Source of the DNA: Paludibaculum fermentans | Lineage (GTDB): Bacteria > Acidobacteriota > Terriglobia > Bryobacterales > Bryobacteraceae | NCBI RefSeq assembly: GCF_015277775.1 | Contig: NZ_CP063849.1 | Span: 5,781,501 to 5,845,500 of the forward strand | Direction of reading: 5' to 3' | DNA: 64,000 nt | In this document: positions 7,200 to 15,301 of the stretch, in pieces | Layout: the number at the start of each line of letters is the position of its first letter | How positions within the stretch are numbered: the stretch's first letter is position 1 | Made by a program: the position numbers and the translations under genes | The notes under the pieces: generated by a model | Told to the model about the DNA's origin: nothing | Seen by the model: only the letters and a program-made list of their open reading frames with translations | Databases searched by the model: none

Positions 7200-9554
7200 A
7201 TGAGTAGAATACGATACATCGGCCAAAGAGCAATTCCGGGCGGGTCGAGACCCCGTCATCTGGCGGCCGTGCCGCTGCTGGCGATCCTGCTGGCGTCCGC
7301 CTGTGGAGCGCAATCCCTTTCGACGCTGGCCGCACGTGGCTACCATGTGCTGCCATTGCCCCAACAGATCCAGCTCGATCCGTCGGATGTCCGATTCGGG
7401 CCTTCGTTTTCGATCCAGAATGAAGCCGGAAGCGGCGGATCGGGAGCGGTGGCCAGCCTTCAGGAACACATGGCCGAGCGGTTCGGCCTGAAGCCCGCCC
7501 CGTCCGGCGGGACGGCGATCCGGCTCGAACTGCGTTCCGGCTCAGTCGCGGCGGGCCGGACCGAGGATTCCGACACCGCGGCGATCGCCGAACAGGCGTA
7601 TTCGCTGCAGACCAGCCCGACGGGCGTGGTCCTGCGAGCGAATGCCCCGGCCGGACTGTTCTACGCCGTGCAGACCCTCGTTCAGTTGCTCCAGTGGCGG
7701 AACGGTTCGCTTTGGCTGCCTTCGGGCCGGATCACCGATTGGCCCGACCTGAACAGGCGTCACATCTACTGGGACGATGCCCACCACCTGGAGCGGCTGT
7801 CCGAACTGAAGCGCGCCGTGCGCCAGGCGGCGTTCTTCAAAATCAATGGCTTTGCGCTCAAGCTGGAGGGCCACTTCCAGTTCGCCTCAGCGCCGGCCGT
7901 CGTCGAACCGTACGCGATGACTCCGGCCGAGTACCAGGAGCTGACCGATTACGCCCTGCGTCACGAGGTCCAACTGATCCCGTTTCTGGACGGACCCGCG
8001 CACCTCGCCTTTCTGCTGAAGCACCCGGAGTATGCCGCGTTCCGCTCGTTCCCTGACAGCAACTATGAGATCTGCGCGGTGAACCCAGGGGCGGTGAAGC
8101 TGCTCTCGGGCATGTTCCAGGACCTGATCAACGCCAACCGGGGCGGCCGGTATGTGTACCTCTCGACCGATGAACCTTACTACATCGGACTGGCGGACAG
8201 TCCTCAATGCCAGGAGAAGGCCGCGGCGGCCAAGGCCGGGAGCGTGGGCAAGCTGTTGGCGGACTTCATCGGCCGGGTGGCCGATCCGATCCACGCGCAG
8301 GGCCGCACGGTGATCTTCTGGGGTGAGTATCCACTCAAGCCCGAGGATATTGGTTCGCTGCCCAGCCACCTGGTGAATGGCGAAGTCTACGGTCCGCGGT
8401 ATGATCCGGTGTTCCGGCAGCGGGGCATTCGCCAGATGCTCTACACGTCCACGCAGGGCGAAGAGCGGCTGTTCCCGAATTACTTCACCCTGCCGAATGC
8501 CCGGCTGCTCCACCCCGCGGCGCAGCAGAGCGAACGCGTGAGTGAAGGATTTCGCGAGATTTCGACCCAGCCCGCCCGCGGCCAGGCCCAACTCGTCGGA
8601 TCGAATGTGGCCGGGTGGGCCGACGCGGGGCTGCATCCGGAGACCTTCTGGCTTGGCTATGCCGCCATCTCGGCCGCCGCCTGGCATCCCGGAACACCCA
8701 CGGCGCAGGAATCGATGACTGCTTTCTACCGGAACTTCTACGGCGATGGTGGACGGAACATGAGCCGGGTTTACCAGCTGTTGAGCCAGCAGGCGCGGTT
8801 CTATGCCGACAGTTGGGAGTGGGGTCCCTCGACGAGGAAACCGCTGTTCGGGGATTCCGACGAGATCTTCCATCCACGCCAACCGGTAAAGGACCAAACG
8901 CTGAATCTCCCGCCCGCCCCTGCGGCGAACCTGGACATCGACCTGGCGGATTGGAACAAGGCCCACGCCCGCCGCCTGGAGCTCGCCGCCGGCTTCCTGA
9001 GTGAGAACGATGAGTTGCTGGCGCTGTTGCACGAGAACGCCGCCACAGTCGCTTTCAACCGCTACAATCTCGAAGTCTCCATTTCAGTCGCAAGCCTGTG
9101 CCGGGAGAATCTGGAGATGCTGGCCGACCTGGGCCGGATCTCCTCACAGCTCGAAAGCGCGCGCGACGCGGCCCGGAGTCAGAAGGCCCGCGAGGCGGTC
9201 GAGGCACTGGACCGAGTTCTGCGCCTGGCGCGAGGAATCCAACAGCGGCGCAACACCACGCTGCGGGATGCCGTGGCTACCTGGCAGAAGAGCTGGTATT
9301 CGCGGACTGCCGCCGCCAATGGGCGGACCTATCTGCATGAATTGGACGACGTGAAGGACCACGTACCGGACCGCACCGTCGACATGCGCTACCTGATCCA
9401 GCGTGAGCTCGACTTGCCTTTCGGCGCCTGGGTCGAATCCATCCGTACGGCGCGCAACGCCTACGCCACCGCCCACTCTTTACCCGTCGATTCGAGCGTC
9501 TTCGACTGGGCCGCGCTGAATAGCGATCCCGGTCAGAAAGCGAAGCCGGAGTAG
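7200..9554 (+). CDS. GH20-like beta-N-acetylhexosaminidase
   Basis: The product (784 residues from ATG 7200) has an export signal ending at ILLASACGAQ. A GH20b-like alpha/beta domain follows (YHVLPLPQQIQ through YAVQTLVQLLQ), then a TIM barrel starting at RITDWPDLNRRHIYWDD. The adjacent Asp324-Glu325 pair in YLSTDEPYY sits where GH20 enzymes carry their catalytic Asp-Glu. The motif is STDE, not the usual GGDE, so activity on N-acetylhexosamine is likely but not certain. A helical C-terminal extension of about 250 residues follows. It leads an operon with a transporter, a peptidase and a transglutaminase-like protein, suggesting scavenging of amino sugars or glycopeptides. A start at GTG 7269 would lose the basic N-region of the signal. 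Confidence 0.75.
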   Translation: MSRIRYIGQRAIPGGSRPRHLAAVPLLAILLASACGAQSLSTLAARGYHVLPLPQQIQLDPSDVRFGPSFSIQNEAGSGGSGAVASLQEHMAERFGLKPAPSGGTAIRLELRSGSVAAGRTEDSDTAAIAEQAYSLQTSPTGVVLRANAPAGLFYAVQTLVQLLQWRNGSLWLPSGRITDWPDLNRRHIYWDDAHHLERLSELKRAVRQAAFFKINGFALKLEGHFQFASAPAVVEPYAMTPAEYQELTDYALRHEVQLIPFLDGPAHLAFLLKHPEYAAFRSFPDSNYEICAVNPGAVKLLSGMFQDLINANRGGRYVYLSTDEPYYIGLADSPQCQEKAAAAKAGSVGKLLADFIGRVADPIHAQGRTVIFWGEYPLKPEDIGSLPSHLVNGEVYGPRYDPVFRQRGIRQMLYTSTQGEERLFPNYFTLPNARLLHPAAQQSERVSEGFREISTQPARGQAQLVGSNVAGWADAGLHPETFWLGYAAISAAAWHPGTPTAQESMTAFYRNFYGDGGRNMSRVYQLLSQQARFYADSWEWGPSTRKPLFGDSDEIFHPRQPVKDQTLNLPPAPAANLDIDLADWNKAHARRLELAAGFLSENDELLALLHENAATVAFNRYNLEVSISVASLCRENLEMLADLGRISSQLESARDAARSQKAREAVEALDRVLRLARGIQQRRNTTLRDAVATWQKSWYSRTAAANGRTYLHELDDVKDHVPDRTVDMRYLIQRELDLPFGAWVESIRTARNAYATAHSLPVDSSVFDWAALNSDPGQKAKPE

Positions 9555-9562
9555 GAACCGCC

Positions 9563-10930
9563 ATGTCACAAGCGAATGCGCCGCCTCACGAGTTGAAGCG
9601 GATTCTCACCCGCCGCGACTTGATTCTCTACGGGCTGGTGCTGCTCGGCCCCACGGCTGCCTACCCGGTCTATGGGATCGTCCAGCAAACTTCGCACGGC
9701 CACGCCGTTCTGGCTTATCTGGTGGCGATGACGGCGATGCTGTTCACCGCCGCCAGCTATGGCAAGATGTCCAGCGCCTATCCATCCGCTGGCTCCACGT
9801 ATACGTACACAAACCGGGCACTCAACACCCAGGTCGGATTCCTGGCCGGATGGGCCATGCTGCTGGACTACTTCCTCATCCCTTTGCTGAGCGTGGTGTA
9901 TGCGGCACTTACGGCCAATCGAACGGTGCCGCAGGTGCCCTACGCAGCCTGGGCCATCCTGTTCACGGTCGCCATCACGCTGATCAACGTGCGGGGCCTG
10001 CGGGTCACGGCGCGAGCGGGCAACGTGATGATGGCGTTGATGTGCGCCTGCGCGGTGTTGTTTGTGTTTCTGGCGGCCTGGCATACGATCAGCCAGCATG
10101 GCTGGGCTGGCCTAGTTCAATTCCGCAACGTTTACAATCCAGCCGAATTCGCCGTGAAGCCCCTGGTGCTGGGGGCGGCCATTGCGAGCCTATCGTATAT
10201 CGGATTTGATGCCATCTCCGCGCTGGCCGAGGATACGATTCGTCCCGAGCGGGACATCTCCATCGCCACCATCCTGGTCTGCGTCGTCCAGACGCTGCTC
10301 TGCGTCCTCACCGTCTACATGGCCGCCCTGGTCTGGCCGGATTTCCAGAGCTACAAAGATCCGGAAACCGTCATCCTGGACATCGGCGCCCTGGCGGGCG
10401 GCCCGTGGATGCTGGGCTTCATGACCTTCATCCTGCTGGTCGCGGCACTGGCGAGCGCCCTCACCGGACAGGCTGGAGCCTCCCGGCTGCTGCTGGGCAT
10501 GGGCCGTGACGGCGTGATCTCGCCGCGCATCTTCGCCCACATCGATCCGCGGTACTCCACTCCTGTGCGCGGCATCTACTTCATGGGCGCGGTATCGTTG
10601 CTGGGCTCGCTGGTGCTCCGCTTTCAACTGGTCGTCGAACTGCTCAACTTCGGCGCCTTCGCGGGCTTCATCCTGGTGAACCTCAGTGTCATCCGCCATT
10701 TCTATCTGCGGCAGCACCAACGTGCGGGGCTCGCCGTCCTCGGGAGCCTCGTGTTCCCATTGCTCGGCGCAGGTTTCTGCACCTACATCTGGCTGAACCT
10801 CAGCGCCAAGGCGCAATTGGCCGGCTTCGGCTGGCTTGGCTGCGGACTCATCTATCTGGCCATCCTGACGCGGGGGTTCCGACTCACTCCGCGGTCCATG
10901 GATAGTCTCGCCGCCGGTGATTTGTCATGA
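9563..10930 (+). CDS. APC-family amino acid permease
   Basis: The 455-residue polytopic membrane protein has about 12 hydrophobic segments. The N-terminal signature matches the amino acid-polyamine-organocation family: RDLILYGLVLLGPTAAYPVYGIVQQ, then the GS-rich turn (SSAYPSAGSTYTY) of helix 3. Transporters of this family take up amino acids or amines by proton or sodium symport or by exchange. It lies 8 bases after the hexosaminidase and shares an ATGA overlap with the M20 peptidase gene, so all three are probably cotranscribed. The imported compound may be the substrate of that peptidase. The specific substrate cannot be read from the sequence. Confidence 0.88.
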   Translation: MSQANAPPHELKRILTRRDLILYGLVLLGPTAAYPVYGIVQQTSHGHAVLAYLVAMTAMLFTAASYGKMSSAYPSAGSTYTYTNRALNTQVGFLAGWAMLLDYFLIPLLSVVYAALTANRTVPQVPYAAWAILFTVAITLINVRGLRVTARAGNVMMALMCACAVLFVFLAAWHTISQHGWAGLVQFRNVYNPAEFAVKPLVLGAAIASLSYIGFDAISALAEDTIRPERDISIATILVCVVQTLLCVLTVYMAALVWPDFQSYKDPETVILDIGALAGGPWMLGFMTFILLVAALASALTGQAGASRLLLGMGRDGVISPRIFAHIDPRYSTPVRGIYFMGAVSLLGSLVLRFQLVVELLNFGAFAGFILVNLSVIRHFYLRQHQRAGLAVLGSLVFPLLGAGFCTYIWLNLSAKAQLAGFGWLGCGLIYLAILTRGFRLTPRSMDSLAAGDLS

Positions 10931-12195
10931 CCCCAGCACTTGAACAGCAACTCATCAGCTATGTCAGCCGGAACCGCGAAGCTTTGATTGGAATCCTCGC
11001 TGACCTGGTTCGCTGCCCCTCGGAGAACACGCCGCCGACCGGCAATGAGGGCAACTGCCAGCAGTACCTGTTCGACGCCCTGCAACAGGGCGGCTATCAA
11101 CCGGAGCTTTACGCGATTGACGAAGTTCCGGGTCTGCACGCTCACCCCATCTACCATGCCGGGCGCGATTACAACGGGCGGCCTAATCTCGTCGCGCGCC
11201 GCCAGGGCGTGGGGGGTGGAAGGTCGCTCATCCTCTCGGGCCACATCGACACCGTGCCCCGCGGCACGCAGAACTGGACCGCGGACCCCTTTTCAGGACA
11301 CGTAGCCGGGAATCGACTGTATGGGCGCGGCTCCAATGATATGAAGGCTGGAATCGCCTCGAACCTGTTCGTCGCGCAGGCGCTGAGCGATCTCGGCATC
11401 CAACTTCAAGGCGACCTCTGCATTGAATCCGTGGTGGACGAGGAGTTCGGAGGGGTCAACGGTACATTGGCCGCACGGGTCGCGGGGATCACCGCCGACG
11501 CCGCGGTGATCAGCGAACCGTCGTCGTTGCGGGTCTGCGCGGCGCAACGAGGCGGACGGACGGCTCATATTACCTTTCATCCTCCAGGCGATGTGATCGA
11601 GCAGGTGACGCACTTCCTTGTGGCTCTCCGTGAGTTCGCAGCGATCCGGCGCACCGCCAGCATTCATCCGCTGTATGCCGACTGCCAGGATGCTGTGCCT
11701 GTCTCGGTCACAAAGATCTTCACCAGTCCGTGGGGCACCGGCGAGCCGATTGGAGTGCCGCAGGAATGCAGGCTGGAACTCTTCTGGCAATTGATGCCGG
11801 GCGAAGAGCAGGCCGCCGTGGAGAGCCAGTTCGAGGCCTGGTTTGAGGACGTGCTTTCCTCTGCCTACAACCTCTACCGGCGCCGGCCGACGCTGGAGTA
11901 TCCCATCCGCTGGCTGCCGGGCTCCGCCATCAGCGCGGAGGAGCCGGCGGTCCGCGAATTGCGGTCCTCCGCGGCGAAGGTGCTACCCGCGCCGCCGCCC
12001 GTGACAGGGATCGAAGGCCCCTGCGATCTTTACGTCTTCCACGAGTTCGGCATTCCGGCTGTACTCTGGGGCGCCTGCGGGACAAATGGGCACGGTCCGG
12101 ACGAATCGGTCGATCTCGACTCGGTGGTAACCGCTACGCAGGCCTTGCTGCTCTTTGTCTGCCAGTGGTGCGGTGTGCAGGAGGAAAGCCAGTAA
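10927..12195 (+). CDS. M20-family metallopeptidase (ArgE/DapE-like)
   Basis: The 422-residue cytosolic enzyme shows the M20 dizinc ligands in order: SGHIDTVPRG (His, then Asp two residues on), GRGSNDMKAG (bridging Asp), VVDEEFGG (catalytic Glu followed by metal Glu), and a late His in NGHGPDESVD. The family hydrolyses amide bonds in N-acyl amino acids, succinyl-diaminopimelate or small peptides. The start overlaps the permease stop (ATGA) and the stop overlaps the next start (TAATG), so translation is coupled on both sides. The dimerisation domain between the metal motifs is present. Whether the true substrate is an N-acetyl amino acid or a peptide is open. Confidence 0.87.
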   Translation: MTPALEQQLISYVSRNREALIGILADLVRCPSENTPPTGNEGNCQQYLFDALQQGGYQPELYAIDEVPGLHAHPIYHAGRDYNGRPNLVARRQGVGGGRSLILSGHIDTVPRGTQNWTADPFSGHVAGNRLYGRGSNDMKAGIASNLFVAQALSDLGIQLQGDLCIESVVDEEFGGVNGTLAARVAGITADAAVISEPSSLRVCAAQRGGRTAHITFHPPGDVIEQVTHFLVALREFAAIRRTASIHPLYADCQDAVPVSVTKIFTSPWGTGEPIGVPQECRLELFWQLMPGEEQAAVESQFEAWFEDVLSSAYNLYRRRPTLEYPIRWLPGSAISAEEPAVRELRSSAAKVLPAPPPVTGIEGPCDLYVFHEFGIPAVLWGACGTNGHGPDESVDLDSVVTATQALLLFVCQWCGVQEESQ

Positions 12196-14180
12196 TGCGT
12201 GCTGTTTTGGTCCTCCTGTTGTGCTCACTCGCTTTGCAGGCGCAGATCTACTCTCCTCGCGTCCTGCTCAAGGGTCAGCCCGATCCATCTGACCTCACCC
12301 GCTTCGCCAACGGGATCTGTGCCCGCGCCAAGGCGGTCACGCCGCGTGCCCGTGCCGAGGCGATCTGGCGTTATTTCCTCACCGACGGGCGTTTCGTGGC
12401 CCCTGGCGCGTGGTATCACATCGCAGGGTGGGCCTACGAGGAGCCGATGGGTGAGCTGCTGGATCCCTTGAAGCTCATCAATAACTATGGCTTCGGGCTC
12501 TGTTACCAACTGGCGCCGGTGCTGGCCGCCACCTGGAAAGCCGCTGGGCTGGAAGATGCCCGAGTCTGGTTCCTCACCGGCCACACCGTGGCCGAGGTCT
12601 TCTACGACGGCGCCTATCATTACTACGATTCGGACATGCTCGGCTACACCACCATCGGCCGCGGTGCGCCCGCCAAATCCGTAGTCGCCTCGGTCCGCCA
12701 GTTGGAATCCGATCCCGGCATCCTGCTTTCGAAGCTCAAGAGCCCTACGGAAGTGGATTCCAGCCTCGTTGACCAGCCGTGGTACCCCGCGGATTTGCGG
12801 GCAGGCGCCATCGACGGCCTGGCTGATCTATTCTCTACGAGCGCGGACAATTCGCTCTTTGCTTTCGAGCGTGCACCGGCGGGCTACCGCCCGGACTTCG
12901 TGCTCCGCCCCAATGAACGAATCATCCGCTACTTTCATCCCGAACGTCCAGGGCTCTACTACCTGCCCTACCGCTTCGACGGCGAGACCTGGACGGAATT
13001 CCCACGGGAAGTCGCGCAATATGGAATTCGGACCAGCGATGGTCCACGCTCGCAGAAAGACGAACGAACCTGGGGGACAGGCCGCCTGGAGTACCAGCCA
13101 CTTCTGCGGAAGGCGCCATCCCAGACGATCCCGGTGCAAAGCCCGTTCGTCATCATCGACGGAGAGTTTCAGCTTGACGTCGCACTTTCTACGGAATCCG
13201 CGCTCGTCGAGTTGGAGACATCCGTGGATGCGGGCCGGACGTGGTCGCCCGCTGGAACTCGCCATGGTCCTTTTACTGGGTCCTGGACAACCGAACCAGC
13301 CGTCGTGCAGAAGTCCGCGCACGGCCGCCGTACCGCGATCAGCGGCCACTACGGCTACCTCGTCCGCCTGAAGTCGACCGGTGGGGCCGAGGTCCGGTCG
13401 ATGCTGCTGCTGACCCGCTTCCAGCACAACCCCCGGAACCTCCCGGCGCTTGCTCCGGGGCCGAACCAGCTCGTCTTTGAATCCTCCGCACCGCGTGCTC
13501 GTACCTCCCTGCCGCTTGAGATACGGAAAGTGCACGAAACCGCGGTCAGCCACTCCGGCGTCAGTTTCGTTGCCGAAAAGGGCCAGGGCTACTGGGTGCC
13601 TGCTGGAGCGGGTCCCGCCGAGTTCGTCTTTCGACTCACTTCACCGGATGGCGCGGGCCTCTCCGGCTTCAACTCTGGCGGGCGCTTTCTCGACCTGAGC
13701 CGTTCGCTGGCGCCAGACAAGTTCACGGCCGAGGTGCGCTCCGTCGCCGCCTTGGATTCGAAAGGCGCGGAAGCGTCCATCGCCTGGAGCCGTTCCCCCG
13801 GCGGGCCATTTCAAACGATCTGGAGTTACGATCCGAACCTGAACTGGAAGGATGGCGCCCCTGTCGACCGCACTCTCCGCTGGCCCGAGGTCGACCGGCA
13901 TGTGAACGCTGCCGGTTCGCGGGAGGTCTTCGTGCGGTTCCGTTTCGCGGGACTGGCCCTGGATGATATCCGGCTCAGCCTGGAAACCACGCCGCCGGCC
14001 GGCTCGTGCCCCCTCAGGATCACCCATCTCTGGAAAGAGGATCGGATCGACAAATCGACAGTAAGAACCATTGCCGCCGGAGTCACGCGATCTGACTACA
14101 TCGTCGAGGCAGCCTCCGGAGCGAAAGTGGAGAACGAGGCGGTGATCCTCGAGTGCGTACCAGGCAGGCCACAACAATGA
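12195..14180 (+). CDS. Secreted transglutaminase-like protein
   Basis: The 661-residue protein has a signal peptide (MRAVLVLLLCSLALQAQ). Residues about 50-160 form a transglutaminase-like core with the Cys-His-Asp triad in the expected order: Cys103 in GFGLCYQ, His130 in LTGHTVAE and Asp145 in YYDSDM. Such cores act as proteases, amidases or crosslinkers on proteins and peptidoglycan peptides. The remaining 450 residues are beta-rich and look like adhesion or carbohydrate-binding sandwiches; I cannot name them. The ATG at 12195 overlaps the TAA of the peptidase gene and is preceded by GAGGAAAG. The context suggests extracellular processing of peptides or glycans that feed the permease and peptidase upstream. 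Confidence 0.72.
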   Translation: MRAVLVLLLCSLALQAQIYSPRVLLKGQPDPSDLTRFANGICARAKAVTPRARAEAIWRYFLTDGRFVAPGAWYHIAGWAYEEPMGELLDPLKLINNYGFGLCYQLAPVLAATWKAAGLEDARVWFLTGHTVAEVFYDGAYHYYDSDMLGYTTIGRGAPAKSVVASVRQLESDPGILLSKLKSPTEVDSSLVDQPWYPADLRAGAIDGLADLFSTSADNSLFAFERAPAGYRPDFVLRPNERIIRYFHPERPGLYYLPYRFDGETWTEFPREVAQYGIRTSDGPRSQKDERTWGTGRLEYQPLLRKAPSQTIPVQSPFVIIDGEFQLDVALSTESALVELETSVDAGRTWSPAGTRHGPFTGSWTTEPAVVQKSAHGRRTAISGHYGYLVRLKSTGGAEVRSMLLLTRFQHNPRNLPALAPGPNQLVFESSAPRARTSLPLEIRKVHETAVSHSGVSFVAEKGQGYWVPAGAGPAEFVFRLTSPDGAGLSGFNSGGRFLDLSRSLAPDKFTAEVRSVAALDSKGAEASIAWSRSPGGPFQTIWSYDPNLNWKDGAPVDRTLRWPEVDRHVNAAGSREVFVRFRFAGLALDDIRLSLETTPPAGSCPLRITHLWKEDRIDKSTVRTIAAGVTRSDYIVEAASGAKVENEAVILECVPGRPQQ

Positions 14181-14275
14181 CCACGCTGACAGCGTAGAGC
14201 GAGTGGCGCGGGCAACTCGAACGAACGATCCCAGGGGAGTTCCGGGCTCTACAATGGAGCAAGGAGAACTGCCAC

Positions 14276-15208
14276 ATGGATCGTCGCGAGTTTCTTGGGA
14301 CCGCGGTCGCCGGTACTTCCACGGCCGCGTATGGTGCGGGCACCGCTCTCCCCCGCCGCCAGTACAAACCGGGCATCGACCTTTCCATCATCGCGTTTGG
14401 CGGAATCGTCGTCTGCCATCTGGAGCAGGAGGAAGCCAACAGGCGCGTGGCGCAGGCCTTTGACCGCGGTGTGAACTACTTTGACTGTGCTCCGTCGTAC
14501 TTTGACGGAGAGGCGGAAATCAAGTTGGGCGAGGCCCTTCAGCCCTACCGAAACAAGGTGTTCCTGGCCGAAAAGACTACCCGGCGTGATGCAAAAGGTG
14601 CGCGGCAGGAGTTGGAACAAACCCTCAAGCGGTTTCACACCGACCACGTGGACCTGTACCAGTTCCACGCTGTGGGCTCCATGGAAGATGTCGACCAAAT
14701 CCTCGCGCCCGGCGGCGCGGCTGAAACCTTTGTAGCCGCCCGGAAAGAAGGGAAGGTCCGGCACCTCGGCTTTTCGGCCCACCACGCTCCGGCGGCCATT
14801 CGCTTAATGGATGCGCTGGAATTGGACAGCGTGCTGTTCCCGGTGAACGTCAATGCCTGGGAAAACGGCGGCTTCGGGCCGCAGATCCTCGCCAAGGCGA
14901 AGTCGAAGGGTATGGCAAGGATGGCGCTGAAGGCACTGGCCTTCGGGATGTGGCCTAAGAGCCTGAAGGAGGGCGACCGTAAATACCCGAAGTGCTGGTA
15001 TCAGCCGATTGACGACCGGGAGATGGCCCGGCAGGCGCTGCGATTCACGCTGAACCAGGAAATCACCGCCGCAGTACCGCCCGGAGATGAACGTATCTTC
15101 GATCTGGCTGTGGACCTGGCATCGGCGCCCCTGCCAACGCTGACTGGCGCGGAACTGGCGGAGCTGAAGTCCAAAGTTGCGACGCTCGACCCCGTGTTTC
15201 ACGTCTGA
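14276..15208 (+). CDS. Aldo/keto reductase with a Tat-like leader
   Basis: The 310-residue protein begins MDRREFLGTAVAGTSTAAYG, which resembles a twin-arginine signal with RREFLG; the exported form would fold before transport. The aldo/keto reductase tetrad is visible: Asp in NYFDCAPSY, the Tyr of the same PSY, Lys in LAEKTT and His in LYQFHAVG. The family reduces carbonyls with NADPH, although some distant members oxidise sugars. The gene begins about 95 bases after the transglutaminase-like gene with a GGAG Shine-Dalgarno, and a strong terminator follows its stop. It may be the last gene of the operon or a separate unit. Confidence 0.83.
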   Translation: MDRREFLGTAVAGTSTAAYGAGTALPRRQYKPGIDLSIIAFGGIVVCHLEQEEANRRVAQAFDRGVNYFDCAPSYFDGEAEIKLGEALQPYRNKVFLAEKTTRRDAKGARQELEQTLKRFHTDHVDLYQFHAVGSMEDVDQILAPGGAAETFVAARKEGKVRHLGFSAHHAPAAIRLMDALELDSVLFPVNVNAWENGGFGPQILAKAKSKGMARMALKALAFGMWPKSLKEGDRKYPKCWYQPIDDREMARQALRFTLNQEITAAVPPGDERIFDLAVDLASAPLPTLTGAELAELKSKVATLDPVFHV

Positions 15209-15243
15209 GCTTCGTAGCGTTGAGATTCGCCGGTCAAAGACAC

Positions 15244-15274
15244 GGGCGGCCCTCGTTTGAGAGCCGCCCTTTTT
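15244..15274 (+). terminator. Rho-independent terminator after the aldo/keto reductase
   Basis: An 11-bp stem (15244-15254 with 15259-15269, one mismatch) closes a GTTT loop and is followed by five T residues on the plus strand. It lies between the aldo/keto reductase stop and the stop of the convergent TonB receptor gene. There is no T run for minus-strand transcripts, so it mainly serves the plus strand. Confidence 0.88.
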
Positions 15275-15301
15275 CTCTGTGCTCGTGAATCAGCAACCCG
15301 G

